From Veillonella montpellierensis DSM 17217 (GTDB lineage Bacteria; Bacillota; Negativicutes; Veillonellales; Veillonellaceae), in NCBI RefSeq assembly GCF_000426745.1, contig NZ_AUFY01000001.1:124001-188000 (forward strand): a DNA stretch of 64,000 nt, in the 5' to 3' direction. Below, piece by piece: positions 45,073 to 55,153 of the stretch (position 1 is its first letter; every line of letters begins with the position of its first letter). A program made the translations under genes and the position numbers. The notes beneath the pieces were generated by a model that made no database searches, was not told where the DNA came from, and saw only the letters and a program-made list of their open reading frames with translations.

Positions 45073-46038
45073 TTATCGCAAGTAGCCTTCATTATTATCT
45101 AATAACTCACAGTATTCATGAACTGCATCCGTCAACTTAGTAAAACCTTTATCATAACCTACTGCCATAAGTTTAGTTGTATCTGCCTCTGTATAACTTT
45201 GATATTTTCCTTTTAATACCTCTGGAAATGGAATATATCGTATCTGTCCACTACCATGATAATCAATGACAGCTTGCATAAATTCATTAAATGTATGTGC
45301 CTGACCTGTGCCGCAATTAAAAATACCACTAATTTCAGGATGCTCCAAAAAAAATAAATTCACATTTACCACATCTTTTACGTAAATAAAATCACGTTTT
45401 TGTTCCCCGTCTGCATAGCCGTCAGTGCCTTTAAATAAAGTAATCTCACCGGTTTCACATAATTTATAAAACATTTGGCGAACTAAAGAAGCCATATTAT
45501 CTTTATGTGATTCATTAGGCCCATACACATTAAAATAACGTAATCCCACTACTTGCGATTCTAGGCATCCCTCAAATTTTCGTAAATACCGATCAAAAAA
45601 TAATTTAGAGTATGCATATGGATTTAAAGCTTCTTCACAACTAGGATTCTCAGTAAAGCCATTCTTCCCACTCCCATAGGTAGATGCAGATGAGGCATAA
45701 ATCATTGGTACACGACGTTCTTGACAATAATGAAATAAATTTTTTGTGCCTTCAAAATTATTTTTCATCATATATTTTCCGTCATATTCCATTGTATCTG
45801 CACAAGCACCATCATGAAATACAACTTCTATCGATCCACAGTCAAACGTATTTAACGCCACCGCTTCATCAAAATCTTCACAATCAATATAATCATAAAA
45901 GTCAAGATTTTGTAAATTGCGAACTTTTCGTCCATCGGTCAAATCATCTACAACGAGTATATCATTGCGACCTCTATTATTTAGTTCTTTCACAATATTA
46001 CTGCCAATAAAGCCAGCTCCACCTGTTACGATAATCAT
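45073..46038 (-). CDS. hldD: ADP-L-glycero-D-manno-heptose 6-epimerase HldD
   Basis: Last step of ADP-heptose synthesis: inverts C6 to give ADP-L-glycero-beta-D-manno-heptose. The 321-residue SDR enzyme has TGGAGFIGSNIV, the HldD-typical DDLTDGRKVRNLQNLDFYDY and FHDGACADTMEYDG, the catalytic Ser/Tyr/Lys in YASSASTYG and NPYAYSKLFFD, and GLRYFNVYGPNESHK. The ATG overlaps the hldE stop region by 4 bp, with AAGGAG upstream. Confidence 0.96.
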   Translation of the reverse strand: MIIVTGGAGFIGSNIVKELNNRGRNDILVVDDLTDGRKVRNLQNLDFYDYIDCEDFDEAVALNTFDCGSIEVVFHDGACADTMEYDGKYMMKNNFEGTKNLFHYCQERRVPMIYASSASTYGSGKNGFTENPSCEEALNPYAYSKLFFDRYLRKFEGCLESQVVGLRYFNVYGPNESHKDNMASLVRQMFYKLCETGEITLFKGTDGYADGEQKRDFIYVKDVVNVNLFFLEHPEISGIFNCGTGQAHTFNEFMQAVIDYHGSGQIRYIPFPEVLKGKYQSYTEADTTKLMAVGYDKGFTKLTDAVHEYCELLDNNEGYLR

Positions 46039-47516
46039 AATTTATTCTCCTTCGCCAATGTAGCTATACGATTTATAATACTCGATGTAGAATATCCTTT
46101 CTTAAAGGATAGGATTCTAACATCTTCTACAAACTCACGACCAATAACATCTTCCACTTCATAGTCGCCACCTTTAACGAGAATATTTGGTCGCAACTCA
46201 GCGAGTAACTCAGCTGGCGTATCTTCATTAAATATAACAACCCCATCAATGCAACCTAATGCTTGTAATACAGCTGCTCGATCATTTTCACTAACAATTG
46301 GCCTTGTTTCTCCTTTTAAACGTCGTACCGACTGATCGCTATTTAGGCCTATAATTAAATGATCTCCTAATGTAGCAGCTTCCTGTAAATAAGAAATATG
46401 ACCCTTATGAAGAATATCGAAGCAACCATTCGTAAATACAACGGTGTCACCTTGTGCTTGCCAATGATCAATTAATTCTTTCATAGTCTCCCAAGAATAT
46501 ACAGATGTATGTAAAAGTTTATCTTTTTGTAAATCGTGCCATAATTCTTGTAATTCTTTACGATGAATTGGATAAGTACCAACTTTAGAAACTACAATAC
46601 CTGCTGCGCCATTCGCAACATGTAAAGCGAGACGTAACGATAAATTGCCTGCCAGTGCTGTAATCATCATAGCCACTACTGTATCACCTGCACCGCTCAC
46701 ATCAAATACTTCTTGTTGTGTAGCCGGGTTATGCCATACCTTTCCTTCTTGACTGACAAGAGTAATCCCCTCCGCAGAGCGAGTAACAATCATATAGGAA
46801 ATATCTAAATTACCTAGAATCGATGTTGCTCCTTTTACAATCATCGTGTTCGTATTTTCTAACTCATAGCCTACAACTTCACTTAATTCTTTTACATTCG
46901 GTGTAATACAAGTGGCACCTTCATACTTAGACCAATCAGAACCTTTAGGGTCAACAATAGTAATAATAGAGTGCTCCTTAGCAAGTGCCCATATTCTATT
47001 TAACAGACTAGGTGTGCAAACACCTTTGCCGTAGTCTGATACAACAATTCCATCAATGCCTTGACGACATAATGCACTTAGCCATTGAATTAACTGTTCT
47101 TCTTCTTCTAAAGATGATGTTTGTACAGTCTCAAAATCAAGGCGCATCATTTGTTGTCGATTACCTAATACCCTCATTTTAGTAGTAGTACTATGAGATT
47201 TGCTATATAAAATACCATTTCCATCAATATTTTCATGGGCTAATAATTGTTGTAACATAGTCCCATGATCGTCATCTCCTGCAATGCCCCCTAAATACAC
47301 ATAACAGTCTAAATTTGCTAAGTTCGAAGCGACATTCGCAGCTCCACCTAACACTTCTTTAATCTGCGACACCTTATTAATAGGTACAGGTGCTTCTGGT
47401 GAAATGCGATTAACATTGCCATATATATAACGATCAAGCATAATATCACCAATAACAGCAATTTTTAAATTTGGTAATGTGTGATTTAAAAATTCATTAA
47501 TTGTTGTGTTAATCAT
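46035..47516 (-). CDS. hldE: Bifunctional heptose-7-phosphate kinase / heptose-1-phosphate adenylyltransferase HldE
   Basis: A 493-residue fusion. The N-terminal ribokinase-like half (about 1-325; [22 protein letters not shown] and the catalytic [12 protein letters not shown]) phosphorylates sedoheptulose-derived heptose-7-phosphate at C1. The C-terminal half (about 345-493; [17 protein letters not shown]) transfers AMP to make ADP-heptose. The ATG at 47516 overlaps the gmhA stop by 8 bp and has GGAAG upstream. hldD follows with a 4-bp overlap, so the three genes form a tight unit. Confidence 0.96.
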   Translation of the reverse strand: MINTTINEFLNHTLPNLKIAVIGDIMLDRYIYGNVNRISPEAPVPINKVSQIKEVLGGAANVASNLANLDCYVYLGGIAGDDDHGTMLQQLLAHENIDGNGILYSKSHSTTTKMRVLGNRQQMMRLDFETVQTSSLEEEEQLIQWLSALCRQGIDGIVVSDYGKGVCTPSLLNRIWALAKEHSIITIVDPKGSDWSKYEGATCITPNVKELSEVVGYELENTNTMIVKGATSILGNLDISYMIVTRSAEGITLVSQEGKVWHNPATQQEVFDVSGAGDTVVAMMITALAGNLSLRLALHVANGAAGIVVSKVGTYPIHRKELQELWHDLQKDKLLHTSVYSWETMKELIDHWQAQGDTVVFTNGCFDILHKGHISYLQEAATLGDHLIIGLNSDQSVRRLKGETRPIVSENDRAAVLQALGCIDGVVIFNEDTPAELLAELRPNILVKGGDYEVEDVIGREFVEDVRILSFKKGYSTSSIINRIATLAKENKL

Positions 47517-48084
47517 AATCTTCTTCCACCAACTCACATATAATATGCCCTGCTAAGATATGCATTTCTTGAATGCGTGCGGTTATACGGCTAGGCACAG
47601 TCAATGTTAAGTCACATATGGATTTTAATTTTCCACCATCTTCACCAGTGAGCCCAATCGTATGCATGCCTATATCACGAGCTTTTTTCATCGCGCGCAA
47701 CACATTTTCACTATTTCCTGAAGTAGAAATACCAATTAATACATCTCCAGCACGCCCTAATCCTTCTACCTGTCGTTCAAACACAGTATCATAACTATAG
47801 TCATTAGCTATAGATGTTAAAATAGAAGTATCTGTAGTCAACGCGACTGCTGCTAATGAGCGACGTTCTTTAACAAACCGTCCTATCAATTCCGCTGCTA
47901 AATGTTGTGCATCTGCAGCTGACCCACCATTACCGCATAGCAGGATTTTATAGCCATCGGCTACTGCTTGTTTACATCGCTCACCAATTTCACTAATAAT
48001 AGATAAATAGTCATCTTCTATAAATTTACCGAACACATCTAAATGTTCAATGCATCTTTGTTTCACAATAGGATTCGTATCCAT
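47509..48084 (-). CDS. gmhA: Sedoheptulose-7-phosphate isomerase GmhA
   Basis: Starts ADP-heptose synthesis by turning sedoheptulose-7-phosphate into D-glycero-D-manno-heptose-7-phosphate. The 191-residue SIS-domain enzyme has [48 protein letters not shown] and the C-terminal [16 protein letters not shown]. It heads the gmhA-hldE-hldD unit. AAGGAG precedes the ATG. An 8-bp inverted repeat (48133-48140 with 48161-48168) lies upstream. Confidence 0.96.
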   Translation of the reverse strand: MDTNPIVKQRCIEHLDVFGKFIEDDYLSIISEIGERCKQAVADGYKILLCGNGGSAADAQHLAAELIGRFVKERRSLAAVALTTDTSILTSIANDYSYDTVFERQVEGLGRAGDVLIGISTSGNSENVLRAMKKARDIGMHTIGLTGEDGGKLKSICDLTLTVPSRITARIQEMHILAGHIICELVEEDYD

Positions 48085-48206
48085 ATGTCTCCTTTCTATA
48101 TGATATAAGCATATTCTTGTTCATGCTAAGATCATGTAATTCTACGATGTAACTATATGTATTACATGAATCAAAAAACATAGATCTTGTAATCTCATAA
48201 TGGTGA

Positions 48207-48665
48207 TTAACGATCACTATTTTTTAAATGTTTTAATTCTTCCATAAAACTATCGATATTATCAAATTTACGATATACAGAGGCAAATCGTACATACGCA
48301 ATTTGATCAATTTCCTTTAATTGATTCAACACTAGTTCACCAATATGATCCGTTGTAACCTCATCTTCTGATTCATTGCGGATCTGATATTCTACATCAT
48401 TAACAACTTGTTCCATCCTTGCCATAGGCACAGTTCGTTTATCACAAGAACGTAATAAACCATTGAGTAATTTACCACGATCAAATAACTCACGATGACC
48501 ACTTCGTTTTAATACCATCAAAGGTACTTCTTCAATAATTTCATATGTCGTAAATCGACGACCACACGCCATACATTCTCTACGTCGGCGAATGCTATTG
48601 CTATCATCCGTAGCACGTGAGTCTGTAACCTTAGTTTCTGTATGTTGGCAAAACGGACATCTCAT
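48207..48665 (-). CDS. nrdR: Ribonucleotide reductase repressor NrdR
   Basis: A 152-residue transcription repressor of ribonucleotide reductase genes. The zinc ribbon MRCPFCQHTETKVTDSR with CMACGRRFTTYE (four Cys) is followed by an ATP-cone (LMVLKRSGHRELFDRGKL...) that binds ATP/dATP. The ATG at 48665 follows AGGAG; the 13-codon longer reading has no such support. It lies between pyc and the heptose genes without an evident link to either. Confidence 0.96.
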   Translation of the reverse strand: MRCPFCQHTETKVTDSRATDDSNSIRRRRECMACGRRFTTYEIIEEVPLMVLKRSGHRELFDRGKLLNGLLRSCDKRTVPMARMEQVVNDVEYQIRNESEDEVTTDHIGELVLNQLKEIDQIAYVRFASVYRKFDNIDSFMEELKHLKNSDR

Positions 48666-48828
48666 AATGTTACTCCTATCTAATTTATATATACTATACA
48701 ACATATTGTACTAAATAACGTTCAATATGTCATCTATCTTCCTTTCTTGAATAGATGACAATATATATTCATGAACTCATATCGATTTTAACCTATCTAT
48801 AGCAGAATCTTGTTCGCACATCATAAAA

Positions 48829-48888
48829 AATCTCCTAAATAAGTACTATGAGTGAATTGTATTCACAAACTTACTTATTTAGGAGATT
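48829..48888 (-). terminator. Terminator of pyruvate carboxylase
   Basis: AATCTCCTAAATAAGTA (48829-48845) pairs with 48872-48888, a 17-bp stem whose loop holds a second small hairpin (GTGAAT/ATTCAC). On the minus strand a T6 tract follows directly. It lies 10 bp after the pyc stop. Confidence 0.9.
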
Positions 48889-48897
48889 ATATACCTA

Positions 48898-51800
48898 CTA
48901 TTTTTTATTTACACTATCTTGAATCTTAATCAAGCAATCGCCACTTTCAATACGACTACCTTCGCGAACAAAAATAGTTTCCACTATACCATCAATAGGA
49001 GATGTGATCGTAGTTTCCATTTTCATTGCTTCTGTAACAATAAGTGGTTCACCCTTCGCAACCGCCTGCCCGACTACAGCAATAATTTTAACAACTGATC
49101 CTGATAATGTAGCCCCTACTTCACCTGGTACAGTATCATCAACTTTACGACGAGCCAATGCATTCGTTTTAACATGTTTATCATGAACTTTAATCGACCG
49201 TGGTTGTCCATTAAATTCAAATACTACAACGCGGTCACCATCTTCATTCGGTTCACTAATTAACAATAATTTAATAATTAAAGTTTTGCCTTTTTCAATC
49301 GTAACAGGTATAGTTTCACCTATATTCATACCAAAGAAGAAAGTTGGCGTGTCAAGCACTGATACATCGCCAAATTGCTTTCTAAATTTAGACCAGTCTT
49401 CATATACTTTTGGATATAAGCAATAGGCACTAATATCTTCATCAGTTGTATTATATCCTTTTTCCTCTAATTCATGACGTACATGTTCAAAATCAACTGG
49501 TTGCAATACTGCACCCGGTCGTTTACTAATTGCTTTTAATCCTTTTAAAATAATTTTCTGAAGTTTTTCTGGAAATCCCTGATATGGTACACCTAAGCGT
49601 CCTTCAAAGAATTCTACTACCGATTGAGGGAAGTCAAGTGTATCACCTTTATCATAAATGTCTTGCTCTGTTAAGTTATTTTGCACCATGAATAAAGTCA
49701 TATCGCCTACTACTTTAGAAGATGGTGTAACTTTAACAATATCCCCAAACATCATATTAACTTGGTGATATACTTTTTTAATTTCAGACCACCGATCACC
49801 TAATCCTACACTTTTAGCTTGTTGTTGTAAGTTAGAATATTGTCCACCTGGCATTTCATGTTGATATACGCTTGTATTAGGATATGGTGCAGTATGATCA
49901 ACGCCACGATAGTAAGGACGAATTGATCCAAAATAATCTGACATTTCTTGCATATATTCTGCATTCATACTTGGCTGACGACTATGTCCTGACAAACCAT
50001 AATACATGGAATTCATGCTTGGTTGACTAGTGCCATTAGCAAAGGCGGAGTAAGCTAAATCAATAACGTCTACACCAGCATCAACCGCTCTGCCATAAGT
50101 ATAAATAGCATTACCAGAACCTTCATGTGTATGTAAATGAATTGGTAATGATGTAGCATCTTTTAAAGCGGATACTAAATTATAAGCCGCTTGCGGTTTT
50201 AATAAGCCTGCCATATCTTTAATCGCAATAATATTAGCGCCCGCTTTTTGTAACTCTTTCGCCATAGTTACATAATATTGTAAGTTATATTTAGGACGGG
50301 AACCATCTAAAATATCACCTGTATAACATACGGCTACTTCTGCTAATTTACCTTGATTACGAACTTCATCAATAGCTATATGCATATTATCCAGACTATT
50401 TAAGCTATCGAACACTCGGAATACATCAACACCATTTTTAGCTGCTAATTGAATAAAGTTACGCACTACATTATCTGGATAACTAGTATACCCAACTGCA
50501 TTAGCACCACGCAACAGCATTTGTAATAACGTATTGGGTACTTCTTTTCTAAACATGCGCAATCGTTCCCATGGATCCTCATGTAAGAATCGATATGCTA
50601 CATCAAACGTAGCCCCACCCCAACATTCTAAGGAGAATAAATTAGGTACACCACGTGCCGCCTTACCAGCAACTCGTGCCATATCAATGGTCCGCAAGCG
50701 AGTCGCAAATAAAGATTGATGTGCATCACGCCATGTAGTATCAGTAAACATAACTTTATCTTGTGCAGATACCCATTTTGAAAACTCTTCAGGTCCTAAT
50801 TCATCGAATTTTTGTTTTGTCCCCTCTGCTAAAGAGCATTCTAAGGTAGAAGGTAATTCAATGGAATCAAAATTTGGCTTTGCTTCTGCGCCAGTACCCG
50901 TATATCCGTTAACTGTAATATCTGCGATGTAGTGTAACAACTTAGTGCCGCGGTCACGAGTTGCTTTAAACTTAAACAATTCTGGATGTTCATCAATAAA
51001 GTTTACATTACAATGTCCACTTACAAAATCAGGATGTTCTAATACATTCATTAAAAAACGAATATTCGTTTTTACTCCACGAATGCGAAATTCTCGCAAG
51101 CATCGTAACATTTTCCGAATGGTCTCTTCATGATTTAGCGCATAAGCTGTTGCCTTCACTAATAAAGAATCATAATACGGTGTTACTACAGACCCAGTAA
51201 ATGCATTGCCTGCATCTAAGCGAATACCAAAGCCACCACTACTGCGATATACAGACAATTTACCTGTATCTGGCATAAAATGATTAGTAGGATCTTCTGT
51301 AGTAATACGACACTGAATCGCCGTTCCTTCACAACGAATTTCATCTTGTGGAGGAATACCTACTTCTGGACTATGCAACTCATAGCCTTCCGCAATGCGA
51401 ATTTGTGTATGTACAATATCAATACCCGTAATCATTTCTGTTACAGTATGCTCTACTTGAATACGAGGATTAACTTCTATAAAATAAAAACTTCCATCTT
51501 GAGTTACTAGAAATTCTACTGTACCAGCACCTACATAATGTACATTATTCATGATTTTTACAGCCGCATCACAAATATTGCGACGAATTTCCTTTGATAA
51601 TGCAAAAGCAGGCGCCATTTCAACAACTTTTTGATGACGACGTTGTACAGAACAATCGCGTTCATATAAATGAACTACATTACCATGAGTATCTCCAATA
51701 ATTTGTACTTCAATATGTTTTGGTTCTACAATTAACTTTTCTACATATACATCATCATCACCAAATGCACTTTTAGCTTCTGACTTGGCCCGATCATAGG

Positions 51801-52347
51801 CATCTCGTAAATCTTCCATGCAATCAACGGCACGCATGCCTCGACCACCGCCGCCATTTACAGCCTTAATCATTAATGGGAAACCATGGGTGTTAGCAAA
51901 TGCTTCTAATTCTTCAAAGTTTTTAAGTGGTCCATCACTACCTGGAATCATTGGAATATTAGCTAACTTTGCTTGTTCACGTGCATTAACTTTATCACCA
52001 AACATTTGTAAATGCTCAAGGTTTGGTCCAATGAAAATAAGTCCTTCTTCACGGCACCGTTTAGCAAATTGTGCATTTTCGGATAAAAATCCATAGCCCG
52101 GATGAATAGCATCTACGTCATGTTCATGAGCAATGCGAATGATATCTTCAATATCCAAATAAGCATCAACTGGTTTTTTACCTTCTCCTACTAAGTAAGC
52201 TTCATCCGCTTCATTACGATGTAATGATAATGTATCTTCTTGAGAGAAAATGGCAACTGTGCGAATCCCCATTTCATTACATGCACGGAATACGCGAATG
52301 GCAATTTCTCCCCGATTAGCCACTAAGACCGACTTAATTTTTTTCAT
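48898..52347 (-). CDS. pyc: Pyruvate carboxylase
   Basis: Carboxylates pyruvate to oxaloacetate, feeding the succinate-propionate route and gluconeogenesis. The single 1149-residue chain has, in order, a biotin carboxylase domain (1-455; ANRGEIAIRVFRAC, KAVNGGGGRGMRAV, EVNPRIQVEHTVTE), a carboxyltransferase domain (535-800; FTDTTWRDAHQSLFATR, the metal-binding HLHTHEGSGNAI), a PYC/OADA region, and a biotinyl domain with EAMKMETT (biotin on K1109). All core motifs are intact and the length is normal. AGGAGG precedes the ATG. A 26-bp palindrome lies 75-100 bp upstream and a strong terminator follows. Confidence 0.98.
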   Translation of the reverse strand: MKKIKSVLVANRGEIAIRVFRACNEMGIRTVAIFSQEDTLSLHRNEADEAYLVGEGKKPVDAYLDIEDIIRIAHEHDVDAIHPGYGFLSENAQFAKRCREEGLIFIGPNLEHLQMFGDKVNAREQAKLANIPMIPGSDGPLKNFEELEAFANTHGFPLMIKAVNGGGGRGMRAVDCMEDLRDAYDRAKSEAKSAFGDDDVYVEKLIVEPKHIEVQIIGDTHGNVVHLYERDCSVQRRHQKVVEMAPAFALSKEIRRNICDAAVKIMNNVHYVGAGTVEFLVTQDGSFYFIEVNPRIQVEHTVTEMITGIDIVHTQIRIAEGYELHSPEVGIPPQDEIRCEGTAIQCRITTEDPTNHFMPDTGKLSVYRSSGGFGIRLDAGNAFTGSVVTPYYDSLLVKATAYALNHEETIRKMLRCLREFRIRGVKTNIRFLMNVLEHPDFVSGHCNVNFIDEHPELFKFKATRDRGTKLLHYIADITVNGYTGTGAEAKPNFDSIELPSTLECSLAEGTKQKFDELGPEEFSKWVSAQDKVMFTDTTWRDAHQSLFATRLRTIDMARVAGKAARGVPNLFSLECWGGATFDVAYRFLHEDPWERLRMFRKEVPNTLLQMLLRGANAVGYTSYPDNVVRNFIQLAAKNGVDVFRVFDSLNSLDNMHIAIDEVRNQGKLAEVAVCYTGDILDGSRPKYNLQYYVTMAKELQKAGANIIAIKDMAGLLKPQAAYNLVSALKDATSLPIHLHTHEGSGNAIYTYGRAVDAGVDVIDLAYSAFANGTSQPSMNSMYYGLSGHSRQPSMNAEYMQEMSDYFGSIRPYYRGVDHTAPYPNTSVYQHEMPGGQYSNLQQQAKSVGLGDRWSEIKKVYHQVNMMFGDIVKVTPSSKVVGDMTLFMVQNNLTEQDIYDKGDTLDFPQSVVEFFEGRLGVPYQGFPEKLQKIILKGLKAISKRPGAVLQPVDFEHVRHELEEKGYNTTDEDISAYCLYPKVYEDWSKFRKQFGDVSVLDTPTFFFGMNIGETIPVTIEKGKTLIIKLLLISEPNEDGDRVVVFEFNGQPRSIKVHDKHVKTNALARRKVDDTVPGEVGATLSGSVVKIIAVVGQAVAKGEPLIVTEAMKMETTITSPIDGIVETIFVREGSRIESGDCLIKIQDSVNKK

Positions 52348-52420
52348 TAGAATTCCTCCTCAATTCTTTATCCATATACTACATATTGTAAATATATAGA
52401 TGAAAGAATTCAACTCTACC

Positions 52421-52446
52421 ATGTATGTATACATGTATACATACAT
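52421..52446. promoter_or_regulatory. Perfect 26-bp palindrome upstream of pyc
   Basis: Positions 52421-52446 are an exact palindrome; its half is ATGTATGTATACA and its centre is ACATGT. No T-run follows on either side, so it is not a terminator. A second short inverted repeat, TTTATCA/TGATAAA (52450-52456 with 52464-52470), adjoins it. It is probably an operator controlling pyc. Confidence 0.6.
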
Positions 52447-52540
52447 CAATTTATCACTTTTATTGATAAACACTATTTACATATTTAAGCGTATCTATAG
52501 TCTGTAAGTAATATGTATATCTTATATTTTACATCATTTT

Positions 52541-53242
52541 TCAAATATATAAAACACAAAAAAATATATAAAGTATTTCTATGCCTAGAACTAAAGAAAT
52601 AATGTAAGGCCATATCAAACATAATCGCTGAAAATAGGCGTACTGTAATACATGTTGGTACATGTGTCTATGTGTTAAAATGAGTGCTACGAGGCAAACA
52701 AAAATAACACTATATATACCATTGATACTAATATATAGAATCCATTGTCTTAACAACGAAGTTATCGTTTCTAGGTAAGAATACATAACTATATAAAAGC
52801 ATGCGTTAATGCCTACCAAAACAGGTATCATAGATAGAACAATCCTCATCGCTACAGGATAATATTGATTTGTTCTGTAATTATCAACTCTAAATGGATG
52901 CCCTATTGCTACTAGCTCCATAACTTGCAACAAAGATAATACTAATACTACTATCCAATATAAGGAAAGGAAAAAATGACATACTGTATAGATATCATCA
53001 ATTGCTTTGTAATATACAATAGCACACATGCAGCCTATAGGAAATAGCCATAATACCATTGAAACAGAAACAAGACCATACAATATCAGTCGCGAAAATT
53101 TCCAACTACCCACTGACTCATAGCAAGATTGTTCTTTATCGTTTACACACAACCATGCTAAGAGACGAACACAATTAGGTTGTATCAATCCGCTAAGCAA
53201 GAAAAAAAGTAATCCTCCTAGAATACCTACGGACATTATCAT
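52541..53242 (-). CDS. Hypothetical polytopic membrane protein
   Basis: A 233-residue protein of about five hydrophobic segments (e.g. GILGGLLFFLLSGLI, LILYGLVSVSMVLWLFPIG, FFLSLYWIVVLVLSLL, IVLSMIPVLVGINACFYIV, IYSVIFVCLVALIL). The loops are short and basic. I do not recognise the family. Its ATG overlaps the stop of the upstream M18 peptidase by one base (TGATG), so it is translated from the same mRNA, but no functional link is evident. Confidence 0.65.
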   Translation of the reverse strand: MIMSVGILGGLLFFLLSGLIQPNCVRLLAWLCVNDKEQSCYESVGSWKFSRLILYGLVSVSMVLWLFPIGCMCAIVYYKAIDDIYTVCHFFLSLYWIVVLVLSLLQVMELVAIGHPFRVDNYRTNQYYPVAMRIVLSMIPVLVGINACFYIVMYSYLETITSLLRQWILYISINGIYSVIFVCLVALILTHRHMYQHVLQYAYFQRLCLIWPYIISLVLGIEILYIFFCVLYI

Positions 53243-54570
53243 CAGTTACCACCAATAAATAGTCGCATCAAGGACTCTAAACTATATTGATCTAAAGTAC
53301 CCATAGTTTCTCTAGCAGAATGCATCGCCCATATAGGCACACCCACATCCATAGTCCTCATGGGTAACATAGTAGAAGAAATCGAGCCCACTGTAGAGCC
53401 ACCAGGTATATCGGATCGATTGACAAAATATTGATACGGTATATCCTCTATTTCACATAAGGACTTAACAATCCCTATCGCCTTAGCATCATTAGCATAG
53501 GATTGACTAGCCGCTACTTTCAATACAATCCCTCTGTTTAATATAGGTTCATTCGTAATATCATTTTTTTCTGGATAATTAGGATGTAATCCATGAGCTA
53601 CATCAGAAGAAATCATAAACCCTTCAGCCATATCCATATCTAATTCATCTTTAGCAAATCCTAAGGATTTATAAATACGTTCTAATACATTCGGTAGCAT
53701 CATAGAAGCACCACCTTGTTTCGTACGGCTCCCAACTTCTTCATTATCGAATAAAGCAATCAAACGTATCCCATTCACATCATTTTCACTCGCTTCTAAA
53801 ATGCCAGACAAACAAGCTTTACAAGATGTTAAATTATCTAATCGAGGGGCACTAATAAACTCATCATACAAACCAACTGTAGTGCCATCTTCTGTAGGAT
53901 ACAAGGTCACTTCAAAAGAGAGAATATCATCAGGATTACATTGTGCTTCACCAGCCAAAAAATCTAACCATTGATCATATTCACTATCCTTAGTACTACC
54001 TTTCATCATAATGATAGGTAGCATTTCTTTTTGTCGCTGTAACGCAATTCCTTCATTTACATGGCGGTTCATATGAATTGCCAAGCTAGGAATAATCGCA
54101 ATTGGTCGATTTGAGTCAATCGTAACTTCTCTTACATCAAAAGGATTTTCTCCCTTAAGAATAACCGTGCCTGATGCACCTAGTGGCCTATCTAGCCATG
54201 TGTGTAGAATTAATCCGCCATACATTTCCACATTCAATTTACCATATTCACTTACGATTACCAAAGGATTTGGTTTTACTCGAATGGCAGGAAAATCAGT
54301 ATGAGCTGAAGCAATTCTCAAGTTATGCCTATATTGAGTACCAACATGAAAGGCTATCAAGGTAGTTCCATATACATTAATATAATAGTTTCCTGAAGTA
54401 AGATGCCATGATTCGCCTAACCCTAATTCAACGAATCCATTGGATTCTAATATAGAAATACTATGAGATACAGTTTGTTGTGGTGAGGTGCAATGTTTAA
54501 CATAGCCTAACAATTCTTGTACTGTATCGAATACAACTTTTTCATCTTGTAACGATATAGGGGACTTCAT
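53242..54570 (-). CDS. apeB: M18 family aminopeptidase (ApeB-like)
   Basis: A 442-residue aminopeptidase of the ApeB type: LRIASAHTDFPAIRVKPNP (His/Asp), GGLILHTWLDRPLGASG, SAPRLDNLTSCKACL (bridging Asp), ALFDNEEVGSRTKQGG (catalytic Glu) and ISSDVAHGLHPNYPEKN, with PIWAMHSARET for the last His. It likely removes acidic N-terminal residues in the cytoplasm. It is clearly distinct from the M18 enzyme at 39851-41248. The ATG at 54570 is preceded by AAGG with long spacing; an earlier reading is not supported. A membrane-protein gene overlaps its stop. Confidence 0.93.
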   Translation of the reverse strand: MKSPISLQDEKVVFDTVQELLGYVKHCTSPQQTVSHSISILESNGFVELGLGESWHLTSGNYYINVYGTTLIAFHVGTQYRHNLRIASAHTDFPAIRVKPNPLVIVSEYGKLNVEMYGGLILHTWLDRPLGASGTVILKGENPFDVREVTIDSNRPIAIIPSLAIHMNRHVNEGIALQRQKEMLPIIMMKGSTKDSEYDQWLDFLAGEAQCNPDDILSFEVTLYPTEDGTTVGLYDEFISAPRLDNLTSCKACLSGILEASENDVNGIRLIALFDNEEVGSRTKQGGASMMLPNVLERIYKSLGFAKDELDMDMAEGFMISSDVAHGLHPNYPEKNDITNEPILNRGIVLKVAASQSYANDAKAIGIVKSLCEIEDIPYQYFVNRSDIPGGSTVGSISSTMLPMRTMDVGVPIWAMHSARETMGTLDQYSLESLMRLFIGGN

Positions 54571-55094
54571 AAAATAAGACCACACCTTTCTTATATAAAC
54601 AACCACTACATCTACAACGTATAGTGCAAATAATCATATGTTCTAATCTAATAATCGAAAAAACCATAGTGAAAATTACTAATCTATGAGGAGATAGAAT
54701 CGTCATCAAATAATATCCATAATCTCTTTTTTATACTAACTAGAACTAACACAATCATACCATAGGAATAGACTAAGACAAATAGTTTCTAAATTAGCTT
54801 GCCTCTCATTTTCCTAAACTATAATCTCTTCTATGAATGTTATAGCTATACACATGATACTAAATTACCTATGCATATAGAGCAGCTTGCTATAAAGATA
54901 CTTCTAGTAAAAAATATAGTAAAGCCCTATTTCACCACCTAATATATGATGTATAAGTAACTCTCCTACCTCATTTGCATACTCTGGCTGGAATATCTCT
55001 ATCATATATAAGTTAACCAGTAGTATATAACAACGCTCCTCAGTATATATTACAACATGTTGCAGTTGCTCACTACGCTAAGCAAATTAAGAAA
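54571..55094. other. AT-rich spacer upstream of apeB
   Basis: About 520 bp without a convincing gene. A 34-codon minus-strand frame (54904-55005, MIEIFQPEYANEV...) reads like real protein and vaguely like an acetyltransferase N-terminus, but it lacks a ribosome site and ends early. It could be a remnant. Confidence 0.35.
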
Positions 55095-55137
55095 AAACGT
55101 ATATACTAAATATCTAATATATTCAGTATATACGTTT
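55095..55137 (-). terminator. Terminator of the Mrp gene
   Basis: AAACGTATATACT (55095-55107) pairs perfectly with 55125-55137 around a 17-base loop; on the minus strand TTTTTTC follows. It lies 17 bp after the stop. Confidence 0.85.
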
Positions 55138-55153
55138 ATTTTTATCTCAGGCC

